Origin: Coprococcus sp.
Lineage (GTDB): Bacteria > Bacillota > Clostridia > Lachnospirales > Lachnospiraceae
Direction of reading: 5' to 3'
Length of the DNA stretch: 12,525 nt
Assembly (NCBI GenBank): GCA_016297325.1
Contig: JAEDGW010000079.1
Coordinates: forward strand, 1 to 12,525
Positions 1 to 5,765 of this stretch are shown one piece after another. The notes under the pieces were generated by a model, which saw only the letters and a program-made list of their open reading frames with translations, had not been told where the DNA came from and did not search any database. A program made the translations under genes and the position numbers. Each line of letters begins with the position of its first letter. Position 1 is the first letter of the stretch.

Positions 1-2
1 TC

Positions 3-68
3 TGGCACATATTTGTGATGCTGGGGGCGGCGCTGCATTGGTTTGGGATGTACCTGTTTGTGTATTGA
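3..68 (+). CDS. Hemolysin III / PAQR-type membrane protein, C-terminal fragment
   Basis: Only the last 21 codons and the TGA stop lie in the window; the gene starts before position 1. The readable end is a hydrophobic helix beginning WHIFVMLGAALHWFGMYL and ending FVY. The pattern WH-(I/L)FV-xx-(G/A)-xxx-H is what the seventh transmembrane helix of hemolysin III family proteins looks like; in that family the histidines belong to a conserved metal-binding site. The call rests on this short tail, so it is fairly but not fully secure. A strong terminator follows directly, so the gene ends its transcription unit. Confidence 0.7.
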   Translation, partial: WHIFVMLGAALHWFGMYLFVY

Positions 69-78
69 CGGACGGACG

Positions 79-112
79 AAAAACTGCTCTCCAGTTTGGA
101 GAGCAGTTTTTC
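79..112 (+). terminator. Rho-independent terminator after the hemolysin III-like gene
   Basis: A perfect 12-bp stem (81-92 with 98-109, arms AAACTGCTCTCC and GGAGAGCAGTTT), a 5-nt AGTTT loop and a following run of T. The arms are flanked by A and T runs, so it could also work on the other strand. It starts about 10 nt after the stop codon at 68. Confidence 0.9.
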
Positions 113-208
113 TATTACTGACAGAGACTGCCGGCAATAAGCGTTGGAAACTCGCTGCGAGATTAAGACAGGATTGCATAAAAGGATAAATAGTGCTACA
201 TTTTATTT

Positions 209-253
209 AAAATGATTTTATTAAAAATGATTTGAATAAAAACGATTTGAATA
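209..253 (+). repeat. Three tandem 15-bp A+T-rich repeats upstream of the ATPase gene
   Basis: Units lie at 209-223, 224-238 and 239-253 and follow the consensus AAAAYGATTTKAWTA. Units 2 and 3 differ at one base (T to C at the fifth position). They end 43 bp before the ATG of the ATPase gene. A weak partial copy may precede them. They could be a reiterated binding site or simple slippage; the sequence does not decide. Confidence 0.8.
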
Positions 254-282
254 AACAATTTTTGATAAGATTATTTAAAGAT

Positions 283-291
283 AAGGGGTGA
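283..291 (+). promoter_or_regulatory. Ribosome binding site that decides the ATPase start
   Basis: AAGGGGTGA closely matches the anti-Shine-Dalgarno complement and lies 8 nt (from the G run) before ATG 297. The in-frame GTG at 288 falls inside this element, so it is unlikely to be the start. Confidence 0.7.
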
Positions 292-296
292 AATAT

Positions 297-1715
297 ATGT
301 TTGTTGGTAGAGAAAGAGAGCTGGCATCGCTAAAGGAGTTTTATGATAAAGATGGGCTTGGTATGACTATTATTTATGGACGCAGGCGTATCGGCAAGTC
401 AACGCTTATTACAGAATTTGTAAAAAATAAAAAAACTATATTTTATACAGCTACAAAGGTTGGAAAAAATAGAAATCTGGAATTATTTTCAAAGCAGGTT
501 GTAGATTTGCTGATGCCAGGTGTAAATGATATTAATTTTAATACAATAGAGGCAGTATTTGATTTTATCGATAGAAACGTGGGAGAAGATAAAATTATAA
601 TAGTAATAGATGAACTTCCGTATTGGGCAGAGAAGGACGAAGCATTGTTATCAGTATTACAGAAGTATATAGATACGGTCTGGAGTGATAAAAATATAAA
701 AATAATTTTGTGCGGATCTTCGTTAAGCTTTATGGAGAACAAAGTTCTCAGCGAGAAGAGTCCCTTATTTGGGAGACGTGATTCTCAGATAAAGTTAGAT
801 GCATTCGATTATCTTGATGCGGCAAAGTTTGTCCCAAAATATTCAAATGAAGAGAAAGCTATCTGTTATGGCGTTACGGGAGGCGTTGCAAAGTATTTGT
901 CAATGATTGACCCGGAGAAGAGCCTTGATGAAAATATTGTTAGATTATTTTTTAGAACAGATGGATATTTATATGATGAAACAAGAAATTTGCTGACCCA
1001 GGAGTTTACTGATATAGCAATAGTAAATAATATTATTGAACAGATCGCATCGGGAGAAAATACACTAAGTACAATAGCGGGAAAAATAGGAGAGAAGGAA
1101 CCGACTGTATTGTATTCTATTGAAAAGTTGATAAATGTAGGTTTGGTTGAAAAAAAGAAATGTATAACTGATGAAAAAAATAAGAAGAAGACGCAGTATG
1201 TGTTAAGAGATTATATGTTCAAATTCTGGTATGAATTTATACCAAAAGCTACAAGTGTGATAGAGATGGGGCAAGGAGAGATCTATTATCAAAAAGCTGT
1301 TAAACCTGTTTTGCATTCTTTTATGGGAGCGGTATTTGAGGAGATGTGTAGATACTATACTCTGAAACAGGGAATACAAGGAGAATATGGCTCTTTTATT
1401 ACTTCTGTGGGAACTTGGTGGGGCGTAGAAAATGTAACTGATAAGAATGGAAGCACAAGATCTCAATCGGCTGATATAGATGTTGTTGCTTTGTCTGACA
1501 TAGACAAAAAGGCCGTTATCGGAGAGTGCAAGTTCAAAAATGAGAAGATAGATAAAGGTATATATGAAACATTAATTAGAAGAGGAAGACTTATACCAGC
1601 CCAATACAGAGTATCAAAGTATATTTTCTTTTCGTTATCTGGATATACAGATTGGTTTGAATCAATATTAGATGAGAATGTCGTATTACTTACATTGGAT
1701 TCGCTTTATGAATAG
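297..1715 (+). CDS. AAA+ ATPase with DUF234-type nuclease-like C-terminus
   Basis: A 472-residue protein of the prokaryotic/archaeal ATPase superfamily. The N-terminus MFVGRERELASL is the family's entry motif. Walker A is GRRRIGKS (28-35), Walker B is IIIVIDELPY (100-109), and IILCGSS (136-142) fits sensor 1. A winged-helix segment follows (about 244-290, ending LINVGLVEKKK). The C-terminal part (about 300-472) matches the DUF234 layout, with D395 and E410-C-K412 in the ADIDVVA and VIGECKFK strands, the arrangement of PD-(D/E)XK nucleases. The family role is not established; DNA binding or cleavage driven by ATP is an inference. Start ATG 297 is chosen over in-frame GTG 288 because the ribosome binding site overlaps the latter. 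The gene stands alone, is richer in A+T than its neighbours, and may be horizontally acquired. Confidence 0.88.
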   Translation: MFVGRERELASLKEFYDKDGLGMTIIYGRRRIGKSTLITEFVKNKKTIFYTATKVGKNRNLELFSKQVVDLLMPGVNDINFNTIEAVFDFIDRNVGEDKIIIVIDELPYWAEKDEALLSVLQKYIDTVWSDKNIKIILCGSSLSFMENKVLSEKSPLFGRRDSQIKLDAFDYLDAAKFVPKYSNEEKAICYGVTGGVAKYLSMIDPEKSLDENIVRLFFRTDGYLYDETRNLLTQEFTDIAIVNNIIEQIASGENTLSTIAGKIGEKEPTVLYSIEKLINVGLVEKKKCITDEKNKKKTQYVLRDYMFKFWYEFIPKATSVIEMGQGEIYYQKAVKPVLHSFMGAVFEEMCRYYTLKQGIQGEYGSFITSVGTWWGVENVTDKNGSTRSQSADIDVVALSDIDKKAVIGECKFKNEKIDKGIYETLIRRGRLIPAQYRVSKYIFFSLSGYTDWFESILDENVVLLTLDSLYE

Positions 1716-1727
1716 TTGTAATTTTCG

Positions 1728-1756
1728 TTGATTGGATTATTAAAGAATGGTATCTT
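1728..1756 (+). promoter_or_regulatory. Possible sigma-A promoter for the acetyltransferase gene
   Basis: TTGATT (1728-1733) and TATCTT (1751-1756) are separated by 17 bp, each matching the consensus at 4 of 6 positions. They lie about 50 bp before the start at 1805. No terminator is visible after the ATPase gene, so read-through is also possible. Confidence 0.3.
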
Positions 1757-1804
1757 TTAGTCGATAATTACTATCACTTCGATATTATATGAGGAGGATA
1801 TTCT

Positions 1805-2443
1805 ATGGACAGAGTAGAGAAAATGCTTAGTAGAATGAAAGCCGGTAAGTTATACAGATGTGTGGACTGGGATCCGGATGGGAAGGCGAAGGATCTGGTT
1901 GATAAGTTTAACAGTGCGCCCAGATCTGAGACTATGACGAGGACCAGCGGGTATCTTGGGAAATTATTTGCACATATGGGAAAAGAATGTTACATAGAGC
2001 CACCATTTTACTGCGACTATGGAACAAATATACACGTGGGGGATTATTTCTATGCAAATACAGGGCTGATCGTTCTGGATCAGTGTGATGTCATCATTGG
2101 AGATCATGCGTTCCTGGGACCAAGGATCAATATATACTGTGCATGTCATCCGATAGATGCGATGGTTAGAAATTCCGGAGTGGAGCTTGGCAAGCCGGTT
2201 ACAATAGGCGATAATGTATGGATCGGAGGCAACACTGTCATAAATCCGGGTGTGACCATAGGTTCAAATGTTGTCATCGGTTCAGGCTCGGTTATCACAA
2301 AGGATATTCCGGATAACGTGATAGCTGCCGGAAATCCATGTAAGGTCATAAGATCGATAACAGATAAAGATAAGGAGTACTGGCTTGAGCAGCTTAAAGA
2401 GTTTGAGGAGGACACAGGTGAACAGGTAACTCTTGAGATGTGA
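1805..2443 (+). CDS. Sugar O-acetyltransferase (maltose/galactoside type, left-handed beta-helix)
   Basis: A 212-residue cytoplasmic enzyme of the maltose/galactoside acetyltransferase family, which moves acetyl from acetyl-CoA to a sugar hydroxyl. The N-terminal cap has the family's EKMLSRMKAGKLYRCVDWD start (about 5-23). Hexapeptide repeats begin near residue 75 and are clearest from about 130 to 165 (IGDNVWIGGNTVINPGVTIG). H115 in the CACHP motif is at the position of the family's catalytic histidine. GNPCKVIR (176-183) is the usual end of the helix. A strong GAGGAGG site lies 7-8 nt before the ATG. The exact sugar cannot be told from sequence. truA follows after 78 bp, on the same strand. 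Confidence 0.93.
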   Translation: MDRVEKMLSRMKAGKLYRCVDWDPDGKAKDLVDKFNSAPRSETMTRTSGYLGKLFAHMGKECYIEPPFYCDYGTNIHVGDYFYANTGLIVLDQCDVIIGDHAFLGPRINIYCACHPIDAMVRNSGVELGKPVTIGDNVWIGGNTVINPGVTIGSNVVIGSGSVITKDIPDNVIAAGNPCKVIRSITDKDKEYWLEQLKEFEEDTGEQVTLEM

Positions 2444-2508
2444 AGTAGTATTATACGAATTGTGCAACATAGGTGTTTGGTTTACAGATATGTATATCGC
2501 TGAGTTTT

Positions 2509-2513
2509 GGAGG
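2509..2513 (+). promoter_or_regulatory. Ribosome binding site that decides the truA TTG start
   Basis: GGAGG lies 8 nt before TTG 2522. An in-frame TTG at 2507 overlaps this element and has no site of its own, so 2522 is the likely start. Confidence 0.7.
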
Positions 2514-2521
2514 ACATACAT

Positions 2522-3370
2522 TTGACAAATTATAGATTCACATTCAGTTATGATGGCACCCGCTATCACGGCTGGGAGAGCAAAAAGAATGCAGATACTG
2601 TGGAAGGGCGCATAGAGTCGGTGCTGACTAAGATGGTGTATGGAGATGCGCACGCAAATGCTGGCAGAGATTCGACGGATTTGCCTGTGGACAGTACGGA
2701 GCCGGGAGTATCGGCAAATGTGGACAGTACGGAACTGGGATCATCGGCAAATGTGGACATACACGGAGCTGGTCGGACTGACGCCGGAGTGCATGCCAGA
2801 GCCATGGTGGCGAGCGGAAAACTTGAGACCGACAGATCTCCGGGAGAGATAAAGGATTATCTGAACAGGTATCTTCCAGCAGACATAAGTGCTATGGATG
2901 TGGCCGAGGCCGGGGATAGATTTCATGCGAGACTGAATGCCACAGGAAAGGTGTATGAGTACACATTGTATGTAGGGAATGAAAAGCCTGTATTTGACAG
3001 GAACTATGTATGGTGTGTGCCGGATGGTGACAAGCTAGATGTAGAGGCTATGAAAAACGCCGCATCATATCTGGTCGGAAAGCACGATTTCAGATCATTT
3101 TGTGGCAATAATAAGATGAAAAAGTCCACGGTGAGGATCATATATGATGTGGATATATACAGAGATGGAGATTATGTCCATATGAGATTTCATGGCAATG
3201 GATTCCTTCAGAATATGATAAGGATACTGACCGGGACACTGGTTGAGATCGGACATGGGAAGATGAGTCCCGGGCATATGCGCGATATAATAGCCGGCAG
3301 GGATAGACAAATGGCTGGACCCACAGCTCCACCGCATGGACTGTGTCTGGTGGAAGTTGAGTATAATTAG
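2522..3370 (+). CDS. truA: tRNA pseudouridine synthase A with a repeat-built insertion
   Basis: TruA turns uridines 38-40 of the tRNA anticodon arm into pseudouridine. This protein has 282 residues from TTG 2522, against roughly 245-270 in common homologues. Visible family motifs are FSYDGTRYHGW (8-18), the catalytic loop GAGRTDAGVHA with catalytic D87, RFHARLNATGKVYEYTL, the FRSFCG segment, GNGFLQNMIRILTGTLVEIG, and the end AGPTAPPHGLCL. Family proteins normally carry GWQ where this one has GWE. Between residue 43 and the catalytic loop sits an extra stretch of about 30 residues made of 11-residue repeats (VDSTEPGVSAN, VDSTELGSSAN). All catalytic and core motifs are intact, so activity is expected. 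The gene lies between an acetyltransferase and an exporter gene. Confidence 0.95.
   Translation: MTNYRFTFSYDGTRYHGWESKKNADTVEGRIESVLTKMVYGDAHANAGRDSTDLPVDSTEPGVSANVDSTELGSSANVDIHGAGRTDAGVHARAMVASGKLETDRSPGEIKDYLNRYLPADISAMDVAEAGDRFHARLNATGKVYEYTLYVGNEKPVFDRNYVWCVPDGDKLDVEAMKNAASYLVGKHDFRSFCGNNKMKKSTVRIIYDVDIYRDGDYVHMRFHGNGFLQNMIRILTGTLVEIGHGKMSPGHMRDIIAGRDRQMAGPTAPPHGLCLVEVEYN
2687..2752 (+). repeat. Two 33-bp in-frame tandem repeats inside truA
   Basis: Units at 2687-2719 and 2720-2752 match at 29 of 33 bases and each encodes 11 residues. Both begin GTGGACAGTACGGA. A degenerate earlier copy may lie at 2654-2686 (encoding ANAGRDSTDLP). The next bases, from 2753, read GTGGACATACACGGAGCTGG and encode the native start of the catalytic loop; they resemble the repeat start with one base of length difference. 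Confidence 0.92.
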
Positions 3371-3422
3371 CCTGGTGATAATTGGTAATAAGGATGAGCT
3401 TCGATAAAGGGGATGATGACAA

Positions 3423-4235
3423 ATGGGTATGGCAGAAAATATCAGACATGATGAGCAAGGCAGCCGTCTGGATGCATCCACAGGAAATCCTGAGGATGTA
3501 AAAAATCTCAGCCTGTTCATGGAGATCGGAGCCATGATGATACGGAACGGCTCGGAGGTAAAGAGAGTTGAGGACACACTTATGCGTATGGGTGCAGCAT
3601 ATGGGGCAGCGAGAATGGATGTATTTGCGATCACGTCGACGCTTGTGTGCACCATGAATATGCCGGGCGGTGACGTGTGCTCAATGACCAGAGGAACGAG
3701 GGATGGCACAAAGACGGATTTCTGGAAGCTCGAGAGGATAAATGCTCTCAGCAGAGAGTATTGCAGGACACCATTTGGCGCAGAAGAACTTAAGGCACGT
3801 ATAGATGAGATTGAGAGCTCGTCTGCTGACAGGTTGCGTGTGTGCGTCGGAAGCGTTCTTGCTGCGGGAACACTTGCGGTTTTCTTTGGAGGAAATATAG
3901 CGGATGGGCTTGCGGCGGCGGTGTTTGCTGTGGGGATATGGCTGATGCAGGTTTATTTTGCACCTATTTGCAAGAATAATATACTGTTCAATTTCCTGTG
4001 TTCATTTGCAATAGGTGTGCTCATAGGACTTACAGGACGAGTCATTCCGATACATGAGGACAAGGTTATGATCGGGGACATCATGCTTTTGATTCCTGGG
4101 CTTGCGCTTACAAATGCGGTGAAGGATATGTTCGTTGGCGATACGATAACCGGAAGCCTGAGGCTTGTGGAATCAGTGCTCTGGGCGGCGGCCATCGCCT
4201 GCGGATTTGCACTGGCAGTATTTATCACGAAGTAG
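3423..4235 (+). CDS. ThrE-type threonine/serine exporter, large half (DUF1212, YjjP-like)
   Basis: A 270-residue membrane protein. The soluble N-terminal part (about 25-135) shows the family's EIGAMMIRNGSEVKRVEDT segment, and the S/T-rich beta region around VFAITSTLVCTM. About five transmembrane segments follow (roughly 138-158, 162-180, 187-206, 216-236, 246-268). The conserved LIPGLALTNAVKDMFVGD (223-240) links the last two. Such proteins work with a small partner (YjjB-like) that supplies the other membrane half; full-length ThrE has both fused. The partner is the next gene. AAAGGGG at 3406-3412 supports ATG 3423, though ATG 3429 is also in frame. The substrate (threonine, serine or, as for YjjPB, succinate) cannot be read from the sequence. 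Confidence 0.92.
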   Translation: MGMAENIRHDEQGSRLDASTGNPEDVKNLSLFMEIGAMMIRNGSEVKRVEDTLMRMGAAYGAARMDVFAITSTLVCTMNMPGGDVCSMTRGTRDGTKTDFWKLERINALSREYCRTPFGAEELKARIDEIESSSADRLRVCVGSVLAAGTLAVFFGGNIADGLAAAVFAVGIWLMQVYFAPICKNNILFNFLCSFAIGVLIGLTGRVIPIHEDKVMIGDIMLLIPGLALTNAVKDMFVGDTITGSLRLVESVLWAAAIACGFALAVFITK

Positions 4236-4363
4236 ACGGAGCAGATGATTTGCCAGCGTACTTAGGTGAGTGGTTTATAGACTATAGTAGAAAGAGCCTT
4301 TATAACAGATTCAGTTTCAACAGGTTTTAGATGAGTGGGCTACATATTACAGGAGGAAAGGAT

Positions 4364-4810
4364 ATGCAGGAGGTCATAGTTCAGATCGTGACGGCCTTTT
4401 TGGGATCACTTGGATTTGCATATATGTTCGATCTGGGGAAGAGAAATGTGATACCGGCGGCTGTAAATGGAATGTGTACATGGGTGGTATATATTTTAAT
4501 TCGTGCTATAATAGATGACGTGTTTATTCCGTCGCTTGTGGCCACACTGTGGGCTGCGATATATGCGGAGGTTGCGGCGAGAGTTATGAAAGCTCCCGCA
4601 AACCAATATCTCATAGTGGGAGTGATACCTCTTCTTCCGGGGGCACCGTTATACTACACGCTAAGTGCAGCATTTGGCTCGGACTGGGCGGCTGCGAAGA
4701 TGTATGGCAATAACACGATGCTGTTCGCACTTGGGATCGCAGTGGGAATAAGTGCTGTGTGTGGTGTGGATGAAATTATAAGAAAATTGAGAGAAGGCTA
4801 TGCAAGGTGA
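4364..4810 (+). CDS. ThrE-type exporter, small half (DUF3815, YjjB-like)
   Basis: A 148-residue protein with about four or five hydrophobic segments. The conserved VIPLLPGAPLYYTL (87-100) is the family motif, and a second core lies at FALGIAVGISAV (121-132). ATG 4364 is chosen because AGGAGG (4351-4356) stands 7 nt before it; an in-frame ATG at 4331 would add 11 residues but has no ribosome binding site. It is expected to pair with the 270-residue protein encoded 128 bp upstream to complete the exporter in the cytoplasmic membrane. The gap between the two halves is longer than usual for such partners. Confidence 0.9.
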   Translation: MQEVIVQIVTAFLGSLGFAYMFDLGKRNVIPAAVNGMCTWVVYILIRAIIDDVFIPSLVATLWAAIYAEVAARVMKAPANQYLIVGVIPLLPGAPLYYTLSAAFGSDWAAAKMYGNNTMLFALGIAVGISAVCGVDEIIRKLREGYAR

Positions 4811-4847
4811 TTTTCCATCTGGTGGCAAATAAAGGAGAGTATGTAGG

Positions 4848-5126
4848 ATGTTGGAAAAATATGGAAAAAAGCTATTTATCTTTCTTGGATGTGACATTGT
4901 ATATTTTATTTTGTACGTTCTTCCGTTCATAAAAATTCCTCCTGTATCAGCGGTATTTACGGGACTTGGACTCTTGGTAATGACGGCTCTGAGTTACGTG
5001 GAGGTTGAGGACGATACATTTGAGCATATCACAGGTGAAGAGAAGTGGTTTAAGACGGCTTTTCTTGTCGGCGGTGTGCTGACACTTGTGGGTGTGATAT
5101 TGCTCCTTGTATTTGCAGGGGCTTAA
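4848..5126 (+). CDS. Small three-helix membrane protein, unknown function
   Basis: A 92-residue protein that I do not recognise. It has three hydrophobic segments (about 9-29, 33-51 and 70-91). Between the second and third is a charged loop EVEDDTFEHITGEEKWFK, expected to be on one membrane face. AAAGGAG lies about 10 nt before ATG 4848. It follows the exporter small half by 37 bp and is the last gene before a terminator, so it is probably co-transcribed with the exporter. Nothing links it functionally beyond position. Confidence 0.75.
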   Translation: MLEKYGKKLFIFLGCDIVYFILYVLPFIKIPPVSAVFTGLGLLVMTALSYVEVEDDTFEHITGEEKWFKTAFLVGGVLTLVGVILLLVFAGA

Positions 5127-5142
5127 TGATATCAGGAGAATT

Positions 5143-5192
5143 AAAAAGATCCTTTCTGCCTGGCTGGCTGCTGGGTGGGAGGGATCTTTTTT
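5143..5192 (+). terminator. Rho-independent terminator closing the truA-exporter unit
   Basis: AAAAAGATCC (5143-5152) pairs with GGATCTTTTT (5182-5191). The loop is long and G+C-rich, with inner pairing possible between CTGCC-type and GG-rich stretches. A run of six T ends the element. Confidence 0.8.
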
Positions 5193-5305
5193 GTTTAGCA
5201 GGGATTCAGCGGGGGTAATTTTTTGGGGGCCTTGAGAATTTCTTAAAGAAGTGGGTAATTGTTTCTTAAACGGACTTTCAAGTAAAATTTCATCAAGAGA
5301 GGGGG

Positions 5306-5353
5306 AAAGCGTCACTTATGCTAATCGGAAAAGCGTCACCTATATTAACCGGG
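5306..5353 (+). repeat. Two tandem 24-bp direct repeats, with a degenerate third
   Basis: Units at 5306-5329 and 5330-5353 both begin AAAGCGTCAC and end in TAAYCGG plus one base, with a consensus middle YTATRYTAA. A looser third element follows (GGCACTTA at 5359-5366, then TAACGG at 5377-5382). Arrays of this kind are found at the ends of some insertion sequences, but no transposase gene or second end is visible here. Confidence 0.8.
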
Positions 5354-5386
5354 CGTGTGGCACTTAGAACCTGAGATAACGGAACG

Positions 5387-5467
5387 TTTTTATCTTTTGG
5401 GATTGTATATGCTCGTATAGATATAAAATTTTATCTTTTTTATAATAAAGAGCTGAAAAGATAAAAA
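5387..5467. repeat. TTTTATCTTTT motif cluster with inverted copy
   Basis: TTTTTATCTTTT at 5387-5398 and TTTTATCTTTTT at 5429-5440 recur as the inverse AAAAGATAAAAA at 5456-5467. A weaker GTATCTTTTTGG follows at 5481-5492. The second and inverted copies could form an 11-bp A+T stem with a 16-nt loop. It may be a regulator site or plain A+T-rich sequence. Confidence 0.6.
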
Positions 5468-5560
5468 GTTTGAGTTTATTGTATCTTTTTGGAAATTTTT
5501 TAACAAAAAGTGAAAAATATACGCACTTTTCATCGGAATGTTATATGTGAGGGGAAATGT

Positions 5561-5630
5561 CTTAGCAGATTCGCAAGGATAAACGAGCAAAGAAGCAATC
5601 TCCGGCAGGCAATTAAAGGGTTGTCCTAAG
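5561..5630 (+). ncRNA. Possible structured RNA leader (three short helices)
   Basis: CTTAG (5561-5565) can pair with CTAAG (5626-5630), enclosing AGATT/AATCT (5567-5571 with 5597-5601) and GGCAA/TTGTC (5608-5612 with 5621-5625). This would be a compact three-way junction about 135 nt before the lipoprotein start. Each helix has only 5 bp, so chance is a real possibility. I could not match it to a known riboswitch class. Confidence 0.2.
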
Positions 5631-5765
5631 TTTATATAGTTGCCAACATCAAAGCAAGCTAACTTCAAAGAATCATGTATGTTGAAATTTCGTGGACAAA
5701 GGCACTGATAGAAGAAAATCCTTATATAGGAAGAATGCTACAAAAGAAGGGAGGAGGAAAATCAT

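Larger units (their letters stand above)
5194..5750. other. Gene-poor, repeat-rich intergenic gap
   Basis: No open frame here has a ribosome binding site and a family resemblance. The longest is a minus-strand frame (5390-5668) with a low-complexity second half and no convincing start. The gap holds direct repeats GGGTAATT (5213-5220, 5253-5260) and TTTCTTAAA (5239-5247, 5262-5270), a 24-bp tandem pair (5306-5353), several TTTTATCTTTT motifs, and a possible three-helix RNA fold (5561-5630). The promoter for the lipoprotein gene at 5766 must be in this gap or further upstream, but no clear -35/-10 pair can be picked. Confidence 0.7.

Noticed and set aside
209..253. CRISPR array
   Set aside because: Units are 15 bp and directly adjacent without spacers, so they are a simple tandem repeat.
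288..296. GTG 288 as the start of the ATPase gene
   Set aside because: It lies inside the AAGGGGTGA ribosome binding site; ATG 297 has correct spacing and gives the family-typical MFVGRE start.
3095..3709. Long minus-strand frame (204 codons) over truA and the exporter gene
   Set aside because: It is the antisense of two clearly conserved genes and has no recognisable protein motif.
4331..4363. ATG 4331 as the start of the small exporter half
   Set aside because: No ribosome binding site before it, while AGGAGG stands 7 nt before ATG 4364, and the added residues are not hydrophobic or family-like.
5561..5630. Cyclic-di-GMP (GEMM-I) riboswitch
   Set aside because: GCAAAG and CCGG words recur, but the GGCAAACC/ACGCAAAGC core and tetraloop-receptor order are not present.
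5390..5668. Minus-strand open frame of 92 codons containing GQPFNCLP, faintly like the QPFGCLP motif of 2-hydroxyacyl-CoA dehydratase activases
   Set aside because: The likeness stops after eight residues, the start would be a TTG without a ribosome binding site, and the second half is low-complexity A+T-rich translation of the repeat cluster.
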